Assembly (NCBI RefSeq): GCF_014217605.1
Contig: NZ_CP043639.1
Coordinates: 581,501 to 645,500, forward strand
Source: Sphingomonas sp. NBWT7
GTDB lineage: Bacteria > Pseudomonadota > Alphaproteobacteria > Sphingomonadales > Sphingomonadaceae
Reading direction: 5' to 3'
DNA length: 64,000 nucleotides
Below are positions 36,009 through 43,954 of the stretch, piece by piece. The notes below the pieces were generated by a model. The model searched no databases. It saw nothing but the letters and a program-made list of their open reading frames with translations, and was not told where the DNA came from. The translations under genes and the position numbers were made by a program. Positions within the stretch are counted from its first letter, which is position 1. Each line of letters starts with the position of its first letter.

Positions 36009-37019
36009 ATGGGAGTCTCGCAGGCCGCCGCGGATGATCTGGTCGACGGCTTCGGCCGGACGATCCGCTATCTGCGTATCTCGGTGACTGATCGCTGCGA
36101 TCTTCGCTGCCGCTACTGCATGGCGGAGAAGATGACGTTCCTGCCGCGCGATCGACTGCTCGCGTTGGAAGAGATCGCAATCATCGCGGAGCGCTTCATG
36201 GCGCTGGGCGTTCGTAAGATCCGCCTGTCGGGTGGCGAGCCGCTCGTCCGCCGCGACGTGATCGAGTTGACGCAACGCCTTGGCAGCCACGTCGGCGGCG
36301 CGCTCGACGAACTCACCATGACGACCAACGGCACGCGGTTGGCCGAGCACGCCGAGGCGCTCGTGGCGGCGGGGATGCGGCGCATCAACGTCAGCATGGA
36401 CAGCCGTGATGCCGACACGTTCCGCTTCATCACGCGGCATGGCGACGTCGAGCAGGTGCTCGGCGGCATTGCGGCGGCGAAGCGCGCGGGGCTCGCGGTT
36501 AAGATCAATATGGTCGCGCTCAAGGGGCTGAACGAGGACGAGATCGCCCCGATGCTCGACTGGTGCGTCGCCGAGGGGCACGATCTCACGTTGATCGAGA
36601 CGATGCCGCTCGGCGCGATCGACGAGGATCGGACCGATCGCTTCGTGCCGCTGACGGCGGTGTTCGAGAGGCTGTCGGCGCACTGCGACCTCAAGCGCGA
36701 CCTGGCCGGCACAGGCGGCCCGGCGCGCTACTGGCGGGTGGGCGACAGCGGAACACGGCTGGGTCTGATCTCGCCGTTGACGGCGAACTTCTGCGACGGC
36801 TGCAACCGCGTGCGACTGACCACCGAGGGGCGCTTATATAGCTGTCTCGGCCATGACGATCAGGTCGATCTCAAGGCGGCGCTGCGCGAGGGCGGCGTAC
36901 CCGCGCTCGACGCGGCGATCCGGCTCGGCATTGCGGGCAAGCCGGCGCGGCACGATTTCCGCATCGGCGTCGACGAAGCGCCGGCGGTGGCGCGACACAT
37001 GAGCGTCACCGGCGGATGA
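36009..37019 (+). CDS. moaA: GTP 3',8-cyclase (molybdenum cofactor biosynthesis)
   Basis: The 336-aa radical SAM enzyme makes the first molybdopterin intermediate from GTP. The N-terminal cluster has Cys30, Cys34 and Cys37 (CDLRCRYC). The second cluster has Cys262, Cys265 and Cys279 (C-x2-C-x13-C). The chain ends in the conserved Gly-Gly. RLSGGEPLVRRD is the SAM-binding stretch. It overlaps NAD kinase by ATGA. No other moa genes lie nearby. Confidence 0.96.
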   Translation: MGVSQAAADDLVDGFGRTIRYLRISVTDRCDLRCRYCMAEKMTFLPRDRLLALEEIAIIAERFMALGVRKIRLSGGEPLVRRDVIELTQRLGSHVGGALDELTMTTNGTRLAEHAEALVAAGMRRINVSMDSRDADTFRFITRHGDVEQVLGGIAAAKRAGLAVKINMVALKGLNEDEIAPMLDWCVAEGHDLTLIETMPLGAIDEDRTDRFVPLTAVFERLSAHCDLKRDLAGTGGPARYWRVGDSGTRLGLISPLTANFCDGCNRVRLTTEGRLYSCLGHDDQVDLKAALREGGVPALDAAIRLGIAGKPARHDFRIGVDEAPAVARHMSVTGG

Positions 37020-37795
37020 CGCATTTTGCGCGGCGGGCACTCGTCGCCTCGCCTACCGCCCCGGCCCAGGCGGCGCGTGCGGCGCTGGCGGACGCGTGGG
37101 ACTGGTGCACGATCGACGAGGCGGACGTGGTGATCGCACTGGGCGGCGACGGCTTCATGCTGCAGACGCTGCATACGATGCTCGACGCCCGCCGCGCCAA
37201 TGTGCCCGTGTTTGGCATGAACCTTGGCACGGTCGGCTTCCTGATGAACGAGTGGCGGCGTCACGATCTTGACGAGCGGCTGTCGAACGCGCGCGCGTTC
37301 AAGGTTACCCCACTGTTGATGACCGCCACCGGGCAGGACGGGCGCGTCCACACGATGCCGGCGATCAACGAAGTGTCGCTGCTGCGCGAAACGCGGCAGA
37401 CGGCCAAGCTGGAAGTAACCGTCAACGATCGCGTCGTTATGGAAGAGTTGGCGTGCGACGGCATCCTGGTGGCGACGCCGGCGGGCAGCACGGCGTATAA
37501 TCTTTCCGCCCACGGGCCGATCCTGCCGCTGGGATCGGCGATGATCGCGCTGACCCCAATCAGCGCGTTTCGCCCGCGGCGGTGGCGCGGCGCGATCTTG
37601 CCCGACAAGGCGCGGATCAAGCTGCGCGTGCTCGATCCCGCCAAGCGCCCAGTATCCGCGGTTGCCGACCAACGCGAGTTCCGGGAGGTGGCGGAGGTGG
37701 AGATCGCGATCGATCGCGCGCGCGAGCTGACGCTGTTGTTCGATCCCGAGCACGCGCTCGATGATCGCATCACGATGGAGCAGTTCGTCGCCTGA
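37016..37795 (+). CDS. nadK: NAD kinase
   Basis: The 259-aa enzyme phosphorylates NAD to NADP. The family motifs are GGDGFML at 43-49, FGMNLGTVGFLMNE, INEVSL, and the Gly-rich TPAGSTAYNLSAHGPILP. The short form without an N-terminal extension is normal in alphaproteobacteria. Coupled to moaA by a 4-base overlap. Confidence 0.95.
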   Translation: MTHFARRALVASPTAPAQAARAALADAWDWCTIDEADVVIALGGDGFMLQTLHTMLDARRANVPVFGMNLGTVGFLMNEWRRHDLDERLSNARAFKVTPLLMTATGQDGRVHTMPAINEVSLLRETRQTAKLEVTVNDRVVMEELACDGILVATPAGSTAYNLSAHGPILPLGSAMIALTPISAFRPRRWRGAILPDKARIKLRVLDPAKRPVSAVADQREFREVAEVEIAIDRARELTLLFDPEHALDDRITMEQFVA

Positions 37796-37859
37796 CTGCC
37801 GATAGGGCCGCGCGCTGATAGCTGCGCCGCCACCTAGCCTACAATGTCGAAGGTCCCGC

Positions 37860-37934
37860 TGGCTCCCTGAGTAGGATTCGAACCTACGGCCGCTCGATTA
37901 ACAGTCGAGAGCTCTACCGCTGAGCTATCAGGGA
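37860..37934 (-). tRNA. tRNA-Asn (anticodon GUU)
   Basis: This is a 75-base cloverleaf on the minus strand. It starts TCCCTGATAGCTCAGCGG, with anticodon loop ACTGTTAAT, T-arm GTAGGTTCGAATCCTAC, acceptor TCAGGGA, discriminator G and encoded CCA. Confidence 0.96.
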
Positions 37935-38010
37935 ACGCTGCGGGAGGCGCGTCTTTAGCTGGATTTCGGGCCGGTGCAACCCCCCGCCAAACCGAAAAAG
38001 GCGCACGATA

Positions 38011-38037
38011 CGAAAAGGGGCGGCCGAAGCCGCCCCT
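38011..38037 (-). terminator. Rho-independent terminator of sodB
   Basis: GGGGCGGC / GCCGCCCC with a tetraloop-like TTCG on the minus strand, followed by CCCCTTTTCG, 27 bases after the sodB stop. Confidence 0.85.
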
Positions 38038-38063
38038 CGTTAGGTGACCTGCGTTCCGGCCGC

Positions 38064-38669
38064 TCAGGCAGCGTCGAAGCGCTTGCCTGCCTCGTCCCAG
38101 TTCACCACGTCCCACCAAGCCTTCAGATAACCGGGACGATCATTCATGTAGGTAAGGTAATAGGCGTGTTCCCACACGTCGTTGCCGAGGATCGGCGTGC
38201 CCGGCTCCTTCGCATCGTCCATCAGGGGGTTATCCTGATTGGGCGTCGAGGTGACCTTTAGCGCGCCCGAACTATCCTTGATAACCCACGCCCAGCCGGA
38301 GCCGAACTGGCCGGCACCCTTGGTGTTGAAATCTTCCTTGAGCTTGTCGAGCCCGCCATAGGCGTCGATCGCCTCGGCGAGCTTGCCTGACGGCTGGGTC
38401 GATCCCTTGGGCGCCATGATCTTCCAGAAGAAATCGTGGTTCCAATAGCCGCCGCCGTTGTTGCGCACGAGCGGCGGAAGCTGCGAGATCATGCCCAGGA
38501 TTTCCTCGATCGACTTGCCCTCGAGTTTCGGATCGGCAGCGACGCCCTCGTTCAGCTTGTTGGTGTAGGCGGCATGGTGCTTGTCGTGGTGAAAGGTCAT
38601 CGTCTCCTTCGAGATGACGGGCTCCAGCGCATCGTAGCCGTAGGGCAGCGGCGGGAGTTCGAAAGCCAT
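38064..38669 (-). CDS. sodB: Superoxide dismutase, Fe/Mn family
   Basis: The 201-aa enzyme has metal ligands His27, His78, Asp164 and His168 (DVWEHAYY). It detoxifies superoxide in the cytoplasm. Sequence around the metal site is mixed. The GGGYWNHDFFW and QFGSGWAWV stretches lean toward Mn or cambialistic enzymes, although annotation tools usually call it Fe-SOD. The ATG at 38669 has a GAAGGAG site. Confidence 0.95.
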   Translation of the reverse strand: MAFELPPLPYGYDALEPVISKETMTFHHDKHHAAYTNKLNEGVAADPKLEGKSIEEILGMISQLPPLVRNNGGGYWNHDFFWKIMAPKGSTQPSGKLAEAIDAYGGLDKLKEDFNTKGAGQFGSGWAWVIKDSSGALKVTSTPNQDNPLMDDAKEPGTPILGNDVWEHAYYLTYMNDRPGYLKAWWDVVNWDEAGKRFDAA

Positions 38670-38767
38670 GGGATGCTCCTTCAGAGAATGCGCCTTGCGG
38701 AACGCGACGCTGCCCAAATGGCTCCGGCGGGATCGTTACGCAACCGCTCCGACGATCTAGGAAGGCG

Positions 38768-39823
38768 TCAGCCGGTCGATCCGATCATGTCGTGGCGCCG
38801 CAGCGCATGGCGTAGCTGATCGTAGCTGAGGCCGAGCGCATCGGCGGTGGCGCGCTGGTTGAAGCGATTGTCGGCCAGCGCGCGCGACAGCAGTTCCTTC
38901 TCGAACAACGCCACCCGGCTCTTGAAATCGGACGGGCCGACGTCGCACGCGGCCACTTCGTCGCCGTCGTTAAGTGGGGCCTGCGGTGTGGAGCGTGAGG
39001 GGTTTGTGGGGGCTGGCGGGGGGCTGGAAGGGGCTGCGCCGCCCGGCCGGTAGGGCGACTGGAAGGGATCGAACTCGATCGACTCGATCGGGCAGTCATA
39101 ATCCCAGCGATACACCGCACGCTCGACGACGTTGCGCAATTCGCGAACGTTGCCCGGCCAGCGATACTCGCGCAGCGCCTCTTGCGCCTCGGGCGCGAAG
39201 CCGGGCCAACGATCGCGATGCAATTCGGCCGCCATGCGCCGTCCGAAATGGTCGGCGAGGATGACGATGTCACTGCGCCGCGCGCGCAGCGGGGGCAGGG
39301 TGACGACTTCGAACGACAGCCGGTCGAGCAGATCGGCGCGGAACTCGTGCCGGTCGACCTTATCTGGAAGATGTTCGTTGGTGGCGGCGACGATGCGGAC
39401 GTCGACGCGGATCGGCCGCGACGACCCGATCCGCGTCACCTCGCCATATTCGACCGCGCGCAGCAGTCGCTCCTGCGCGCCCATCGACAGCGTGCCGAGC
39501 TCGTCGAGGAACAGCGTCCCGCCATCCGCCTCCTCGAAGCGACCGACACGCGCCTTGGTTGCGCCGGTGAACGCACCCGCCTCGTGCCCGAATAGCTCGG
39601 CCTCGATCAGCGTCTCGGGCAACGCGGCGCAGTTCATCACGACCAGCGGCTGATCCCAGCGCGGGCTCAGCCGGTGGAGACGCTCGGCGACGAGCTCCTT
39701 GCCGGTCCCGCGCTCGCCGATCACGAGCACCGGACGATCGAGCGCGGCGGCGCGGCTCGCGCGTTCGAGCGCGTCGAGGAACGCGCCCGACTCACCGATC
39801 ACTTGTGTCGCACGTTCCGCCAT
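38768..39823 (-). CDS. pspF: Psp operon sigma-54 activator PspF
   Basis: The 351-aa bacterial enhancer-binding protein has no N-terminal receiver domain, as in PspF. Walker A GERGTGKE is at 36-43, the sigma-54-contacting GAFTGA is at 83-88, and Walker B is GGTLFLDELGTLS. After a Pro-rich linker of about 40 residues comes a Fis-type helix-turn-helix (NQRATADALGLSYDQLRHAL). In known systems PspA inhibits PspF until the envelope is stressed. It is divergent from the psp genes it should control. Confidence 0.93.
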   Translation of the reverse strand: MAERATQVIGESGAFLDALERASRAAALDRPVLVIGERGTGKELVAERLHRLSPRWDQPLVVMNCAALPETLIEAELFGHEAGAFTGATKARVGRFEEADGGTLFLDELGTLSMGAQERLLRAVEYGEVTRIGSSRPIRVDVRIVAATNEHLPDKVDRHEFRADLLDRLSFEVVTLPPLRARRSDIVILADHFGRRMAAELHRDRWPGFAPEAQEALREYRWPGNVRELRNVVERAVYRWDYDCPIESIEFDPFQSPYRPGGAAPSSPPPAPTNPSRSTPQAPLNDGDEVAACDVGPSDFKSRVALFEKELLSRALADNRFNQRATADALGLSYDQLRHALRRHDMIGSTG

Positions 39824-39841
39824 GCCGCCTCGCTTCGTCTG

Positions 39842-39875
39842 CCCAAGCCTTGGCGCATTCTCCCAATGCTTGGCA
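39842..39875. promoter_or_regulatory. Paired palindromes, likely PspF enhancer sites
   Basis: Two 11-bp palindromes, CCAAGCCTTGG at 39843-39853 and CCAATGCTTGG at 39863-39873, share CCAA-N3-TTGG and are exactly 20 bp apart. They lie about 140-165 bp upstream of the -24/-12 promoter and just before pspF. That placement fits PspF upstream activating sequences that also autoregulate pspF. The assignment is inferred from position and symmetry. Confidence 0.55.
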
Positions 39876-40008
39876 AGGCGTGTGTGGCGCCGACATATCA
39901 CTGCGCTTCTACGCGCAAGCGGTCCCGCGCTGTCCTAAGCAGCTGTATTTGCATCAACATTGTCAGTCGAGATGTCGCCAGCGTTCCGTCACGAGCGTTT
40001 CGATAGAT

Positions 40009-40027
40009 TTGGCACGCTGCCTGCAAA
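40009..40027 (+). promoter_or_regulatory. Sigma-54 (-24/-12) promoter of the psp operon
   Basis: TTGGCACGCTGCCTGCA matches the sigma-54 consensus TGGCACG-N4-TTGCA closely. The invariant GG (40011-40012) and GC (40023-40024) are separated by 10 bases as required. Transcription would begin near 40036, upstream of the 45-aa gene and pspA. Confidence 0.85.
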
Positions 40028-40082
40028 GCATCTGGCAACCCCGGTGTACGGGGACACGCAATCAGATCGAGGAGACATCGCC

Positions 40083-40220
40083 ATGACCAAGTTTGAGAAC
40101 ATCGGCCGCACGCTCGCCGCCATCGCCTGCACGATCGTCTTCAGCACCATGATGGTGCTCGGCGCGGTCGGCCCGGCGCAGGCGGGCGGGGCGACCGCCA
40201 TTGCTCGCGCAATCGCGTGA
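40083..40220 (+). CDS. 45-aa exported or membrane peptide at the head of the psp operon
   Basis: The peptide reads as an N-terminal basic part (MTKFENIGR), a hydrophobic core (TLAAIACTIVFSTMMVLGAV), and an AQA that could be a signal peptidase site. That would leave an 11-residue tail (GGATAIARAIA). There is a GAGGAGA ribosome site. It is the first gene after the sigma-54 promoter, so it should be made under envelope stress. No family was recognised. Confidence 0.6.
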   Translation: MTKFENIGRTLAAIACTIVFSTMMVLGAVGPAQAGGATAIARAIA

Positions 40221-40302
40221 GCGAGGCGGCCGGGGCGCGGCTTTCCCTCGCCGAGCCTCGGCGCCCAGCCTATAAAAGGGCGTCACCCAGGAGTTTTTGT
40301 TG

Positions 40303-40983
40303 ATGGGCATCTTTTCCCGAACCCGCGACATCGTAGCCGCCAACATGGCGGAATTGATCGAGAAGGCGGAAGATCCCGCCAAGATGATCCGCATGATCAT
40401 CCTCGAGATGGAAGAGACGCTGGTCGAAGTGCGCGCGTCGGCAGCCCGGACGATCGCGGACATCAAGGAAATGCGCCGGCACGTCGCCAAGCTTTCCGAC
40501 ATCGAGGCAAATTGGACCGAGAAGGCCGAACTCGCGCTGTCGAAGGATCGCGAGGATCTCGCCAAGGCGGCGCTGATGGAGCGGCAGAAGGCCAGCGACA
40601 TGATCGATCAACTGCGTGCGGAGGTCGGCGTGCTCGACGATTCGCTGCGCGGATCGGAGGAGGACATTGCGAAGCTGCAGAATAAGCTGCGCGAGGCGCG
40701 GACCCGGCAGAACAGCATCGCGACGCGACTGGAGAGTGCGAACAACCGCACCAAGCTGCGCGAGATGTGGAACGGCCCGCGCACGCACGAGGCGTTCAGC
40801 CGCTTCGACATGCTCGAGCGGCGCGTGGACGAGGCCGAGGGACGCGCGGACGCGCTGGGCCTTGGCGCATTGCCCAAGAGCCTGGACGAGGAGATCGCCG
40901 AGCTGAAGGCGTCGGATCGTGTCGATGCCGAACTGGCGGCGCTGAAGGCGCGCCTCAACAACCGCACCAACGGGGGAAAGTGA
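40303..40983 (+). CDS. pspA: Phage shock protein A
   Basis: The 226-aa ESCRT-III-like membrane-repair protein starts MGIFSRTRDIVAANMAELIE with an amphipathic helix and the Ala-Glu-Asp-Pro-Ala-Lys-Met motif. Long coiled-coil helices follow (for example AKLQNKLREARTRQNSIATR). In resting cells it binds PspF, and under stress it oligomerises on the inner membrane. The ATG at 40303 has an AGGAG site. Confidence 0.96.
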   Translation: MGIFSRTRDIVAANMAELIEKAEDPAKMIRMIILEMEETLVEVRASAARTIADIKEMRRHVAKLSDIEANWTEKAELALSKDREDLAKAALMERQKASDMIDQLRAEVGVLDDSLRGSEEDIAKLQNKLREARTRQNSIATRLESANNRTKLREMWNGPRTHEAFSRFDMLERRVDEAEGRADALGLGALPKSLDEEIAELKASDRVDAELAALKARLNNRTNGGK

Positions 40984-40984
40984 G

Positions 40985-41272
40985 ATGGAGGACATTCTCG
41001 TCCCGATCTTCGTCGTCGGCATCCTCTTCATCGGGCTGCCGTGGCTGATCATGCACTATGTGACCAAGTGGAAGCAGGCGCCGGGGTCGATGACCGCGGA
41101 GGACGAAACGCTGCTCGACGACCTGCATTCGCTGGCGCGGCGCCTCGAGGATCGGGTGAATACGGTGGAGCGCATCGTCGCCGCCGACAACCCCGATTTC
41201 CGCCCTGGCATCGCCGAGTACCGATCCGATCCCGATTACCGGCTCGAAGACCGGACGCAGAGGAGGAACTGA
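40985..41272 (+). CDS. pspB: Phage shock protein B
   Basis: The 95-aa inner-membrane protein has one N-terminal membrane segment (ILVPIFVVGILFIGLPWLI) and a cytoplasmic coiled coil (LHSLARRLEDRVNTVERIVA). PspB helps PspC to capture PspA. It has an extended C-terminal tail (FRPGIAEYRSDPDYRLEDRT). The ATG is one base after the pspA stop codon, and its own stop overlaps the pspC start. Confidence 0.92.
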   Translation: MEDILVPIFVVGILFIGLPWLIMHYVTKWKQAPGSMTAEDETLLDDLHSLARRLEDRVNTVERIVAADNPDFRPGIAEYRSDPDYRLEDRTQRRN

Positions 41273-41655
41273 TGGCCGACAACAGCCGCACCAAATTCTA
41301 TCTCAACCGCCAGGAGCGCAAGTGGAAGGGCGTGTGCGCCGGGATCGCCGATTATACCGGGATCGAGGTGCTGTGGGTACGGATCGCGATGATCCTGCTG
41401 ACGCTCGCCGGCGGCTTCCCGTGGACGCTGGTTGCGTATCTGCTGATTAACTGGATGGCGGAGGATCGCCCGGCGGGCCTCTATGGATCGCCCGAGGACG
41501 TTAAGTTCTGGCAGGGCGTGCGTTCCAATCCGAAGCGGACCACCGCCGAAGTGCGGAGCAAGTTCCGCGAGCTCGACCGCCGGCTGGCCGACATCGAGAC
41601 GCATTACACCAGCCGCAACACGCAGCTCGCCGACGAGATCGAGCGCCTGCGCTGA
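41272..41655 (+). CDS. pspC: Phage shock protein C
   Basis: The 127-aa protein has a PspC domain (KFYLNRQERKWKGVCAGIAD, then VLWVRIAMILLTLAGGFPWT with the membrane segment and VAYLLINWM). A cytoplasmic coiled coil ends LDRRLADIETHYTSRNTQLA + DEIERLR. That ending resembles the C-termini of the five small genes that follow. It has a GAGGAGG site. Confidence 0.94.
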   Translation: MADNSRTKFYLNRQERKWKGVCAGIADYTGIEVLWVRIAMILLTLAGGFPWTLVAYLLINWMAEDRPAGLYGSPEDVKFWQGVRSNPKRTTAEVRSKFRELDRRLADIETHYTSRNTQLADEIERLR

Positions 41656-41678
41656 TCCGATAAATCGGGAGACACTCG

Positions 41679-41975
41679 ATGGATTTTCACGGTCCGTTCT
41701 TCGTCCTAGCGATCATCGCAATCTCGTGCAGTGCCTGGCTGATCAACAACTGGATCCGCGCCAAGCATGGCTATTCGATAAGCGACGACTGGGGCCGCAA
41801 CATCGGCAAGGCCGACGCCCCGGCGAACCGCCAGCTCGAGCTGCTGACGAACGAGAACGAGCGGTTGACGGGAATGGTAAGCCGGCTCGAGCAACGGCTT
41901 TCGGTACTTGAGCGGATCGCGACTGATCCCGCGACACGCACCGCGCACGAGATCGAGCAGCTGCGCGATCGCTGA
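41679..41975 (+). CDS. PspB-like small membrane protein 1 of the extended psp operon
   Basis: The 98-aa protein has one N-terminal membrane segment (FFVLAIIAISCSAWLINNWI), a short basic/aromatic linker with GYSISDDWG, then a coiled coil. It ends MVSRLEQRLSVLERIATD ... EIEQLRDR. The LER-I-x-T-D ... E-I-E-Q-L-R pattern recurs in the neighbours. It has a GGGAGA site 23 bases after pspC, so it is part of the same operon. No named family was recognised beyond resemblance to PspB. Confidence 0.75.
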   Translation: MDFHGPFFVLAIIAISCSAWLINNWIRAKHGYSISDDWGRNIGKADAPANRQLELLTNENERLTGMVSRLEQRLSVLERIATDPATRTAHEIEQLRDR

Positions 41976-42002
41976 CGAAAACATCGAGAGGGAGGATAGA
42001 GC

Positions 42003-42332
42003 ATGACCGCCGCAGAGAAGATCCAGCTGTTCAGTGCGCTCGCCCCGATGATCGGCACGCTGGGTGTCGCGGCGATGCTGGGCTGGGTCGCGACAACCTG
42101 GATGCGCATCCGCAACGGCTATCCGCTCGACGGCCAGTGGGGCCAGGCTCTGTACCCCAAGCGCGACGACGAGACGATCGAGCGGGTCAAGCTGCTGACG
42201 CAGGAGAACGGCCAGCTGCGCGCCGAATTGGGCGCGATGAAGGACCGGCTGCAGAACGTCGAGCGGATCGTGACCGACAGCGGCCACCTGCTCAGCCAGG
42301 AAATCGAGCAGCTGCGCGATCGCGCGAACTAA
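42003..42332 (+). CDS. PspB-like small membrane protein 2 of the extended psp operon
   Basis: The 109-aa protein has a membrane segment at about 13-32 (LAPMIGTLGVAAMLGWVATT), a linker with GYPLDGQWGQALYPKRDD (compare GYSISDDWG in the previous protein) and a coiled coil. It ends MKDRLQNVERIVTD ... QEIEQLRDR. A GGGAGGATAGAG ribosome site lies directly upstream. It is the closest relative of the protein before it, which suggests tandem duplication. Confidence 0.75.
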   Translation: MTAAEKIQLFSALAPMIGTLGVAAMLGWVATTWMRIRNGYPLDGQWGQALYPKRDDETIERVKLLTQENGQLRAELGAMKDRLQNVERIVTDSGHLLSQEIEQLRDRAN

Positions 42333-42344
42333 GGGACGCAACCG

Positions 42345-42644
42345 ATGAATAAGTACGGCTTCGTGATCGCCTTCTTTCTTATCGTCGTCGGCCTGCCGAC
42401 GGTGTTTGGGATCGGCGGCGAGATGTTCAAGCGCTGGCTCAAGCACAAGGAGCGTATGGCGGAGGCGCTGACCGCGCAGACCGCGGAGAAGGCGGCGCAA
42501 TATGCCGCGCATACCGAGCGGCTGGAGCAGCGCGTGCGCGTGCTCGAGCGTATCGTCACCGATCACGGCGTGTCGCTGGCGTCGCAGATCGAAGAGCTGC
42601 GCACGCTGCCCGACGCCGGCGTGACATCCGCGCGGCCGAACTGA
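42345..42644 (+). CDS. PspB-like small membrane protein 3 of the extended psp operon
   Basis: The 99-aa protein has an N-terminal membrane segment (GFVIAFFLIVVGLPTVFGIG). A basic stretch FKRWLKHKERM follows, then an Ala-rich coiled coil ending LEQRVRVLERIVTD ... SQIEELR. It lies 12 bases after the previous stop. Its overall plan is the one most like classical PspB. Confidence 0.75.
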   Translation: MNKYGFVIAFFLIVVGLPTVFGIGGEMFKRWLKHKERMAEALTAQTAEKAAQYAAHTERLEQRVRVLERIVTDHGVSLASQIEELRTLPDAGVTSARPN

Positions 42645-42677
42645 ACCATCCGATCATTCGATCAACAGGAGTTACCG

Positions 42678-42926
42678 ATGCCCTGGTCCGTCGTTTTCAT
42701 GGTTATCGCGATCGTCATGATCACATCGATCGCGCGCGTTTCGAAGGAGAAGTATCGCGCGATGGGTCGCGCCGAGGAGGGCGGAGCGCTGCCTGCCGAT
42801 GCAGTCGCCGGGCGCGAGGAGATCCGCCAGCTGAAGGAGCGGATCGCGGTGCTCGAGCGCGTCATCACCGACAATCACGGTAGCGCCGATCTGACGCGTC
42901 AGATCGAAGAACTGCGCAACCGCTAA
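42678..42926 (+). CDS. PspB-like small membrane protein 4 of the extended psp operon
   Basis: The 82-aa protein has a very N-terminal membrane segment (WSVVFMVIAIVMITSIA), a basic linker, and a coiled coil. It ends LKERIAVLERVITD ... RQIEELRNR. It has a CAGGAG site. It shares the common C-terminal signature with the genes on both sides. Confidence 0.75.
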   Translation: MPWSVVFMVIAIVMITSIARVSKEKYRAMGRAEEGGALPADAVAGREEIRQLKERIAVLERVITDNHGSADLTRQIEELRNR

Positions 42927-42941
42927 GTGGAGCCGACGATC

Positions 42942-43181
42942 ATGTCCGATCCGAGCCTTTACCTCACCATCACGACGGCGGCGCTCGCCGGCCTCGTCAT
43001 CCTCGTCCAGGCGATGCTGACGGGTTGGCGCGGCTGGCTACAGCTCAAGCAGCAGGAGCTTCGCCAGGAGAGCGATGCTCGCGCCGTCACCCCCACTGGA
43101 ACGACGGCGCGGATCGAGATCGCGGACCTGAAGGAGCGTATCCGCAAGCTCGAGGCGATCGCCGCCGGCGTCGACCTTTGA
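42942..43181 (+). CDS. PspB-like small membrane protein 5, last gene of the extended psp operon
   Basis: The 79-aa protein has one membrane segment (ITTAALAGLVILVQAMLTGW), a Gln-rich amphipathic part and a short coiled coil, LKERIRKLEAIAAG. It keeps the first half of the shared motif but lacks the final E-I-E-x-L-R. The ATG at 42942 with a TGGAG site is used, and GTG at 42927 is also possible. It ends the array; sufE follows after 46 bases. Confidence 0.68.
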   Translation: MSDPSLYLTITTAALAGLVILVQAMLTGWRGWLQLKQQELRQESDARAVTPTGTTARIEIADLKERIRKLEAIAAGVDL

Positions 43182-43227
43182 TCGCGCCGGTTGCCGCGTC
43201 ACCGGCCAGTCGTTAGGCGCCGCGGCG

Positions 43228-43644
43228 ATGGCCGACACCACCCCTGATCTCGCGGCACTGCGCGATGAATATGAATTCCTCGAGGCCGACGATCGCTATC
43301 GCTTGCTGATCGATCTTGGCCGGTCGCTCGAGCCGATGCCCGAGGCGCTGAAGACTGACGCGACTTTAGTGCGCGGATGCTCCGCCTCCGTCTGGGTCTA
43401 TCCGACGCGGCGCGAAGACGGGACGCTGCACTTCCTCGCCGACAGCAACGCCGCCATCACGAAGGGCATCATCGCGCTGGTGCTGCTGACGGTGCAGGAT
43501 CGCGAGCCGCACGAGATCGCCGCGACCGACATCCCCGGCGCGCTGGCGCCGTTCGATCTCAAGAACCAGCTCAGTTCGAACCGGACGCAGGGCATTCCCA
43601 ACATGATCGCGCTGATCCGCGAGACGGCGGCGCGCTACCTCTAG
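43228..43644 (+). CDS. sufE: SufE family sulfur-acceptor protein
   Basis: The 138-aa protein accepts sulfane sulfur from a SufS cysteine desulfurase for Fe-S cluster assembly. The reactive Cys51 lies in LVRGCSASVW. Other landmarks are EYEFLEADDRYRLLIDLGR and DSNAAITKGIIALVLLT. There is no suf cluster in the window, so it stands apart from its partner. The same fold is used by CsdE. Confidence 0.92.
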   Translation: MADTTPDLAALRDEYEFLEADDRYRLLIDLGRSLEPMPEALKTDATLVRGCSASVWVYPTRREDGTLHFLADSNAAITKGIIALVLLTVQDREPHEIAATDIPGALAPFDLKNQLSSNRTQGIPNMIALIRETAARYL

Positions 43645-43651
43645 GACGCAA

Positions 43652-43954
43652 TCATTCGAGCAGCTTGGGCGCTTCCTGCTGCAGCTTGGCGCGAATCTTG
43701 TCGGAAAACAATGCCATGAAGGCGGGCAGCTCGAAACTCGCGTGAACATTTGTCTCGCGGACGTCGAGTTTCACCGCGACGCGCTGGCCAAGCCCCTCAA
43801 CCGTGAACAGCAACGTGTCGCCGCTCCAGCGATGCTCGGTCACCGCGCCGCCGGGGACGAAATCGGCGAGCTTGCCGAAGCTGCCGGCGATCCGCGTCTT
43901 CGCCTGCGCGGTGCCGAGCTTGTGCGGGATGTCGATCTCGATCGGGGCGGTCAT
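43652..43954 (-). CDS. Polyhydroxyalkanoic acid system family protein
   Basis: The 100-aa protein matches the PHA_gran_rgn family: [20 protein letters not shown] at the start, then [19 protein letters not shown] and a C-terminal [20 protein letters not shown]. Members are linked to PHA granules in some species, but direct function is not shown. It overlaps the VOC gene stop by 4 bases (ATGA). Confidence 0.85.
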   Translation of the reverse strand: MTAPIEIDIPHKLGTAQAKTRIAGSFGKLADFVPGGAVTEHRWSGDTLLFTVEGLGQRVAVKLDVRETNVHASFELPAFMALFSDKIRAKLQQEAPKLLE

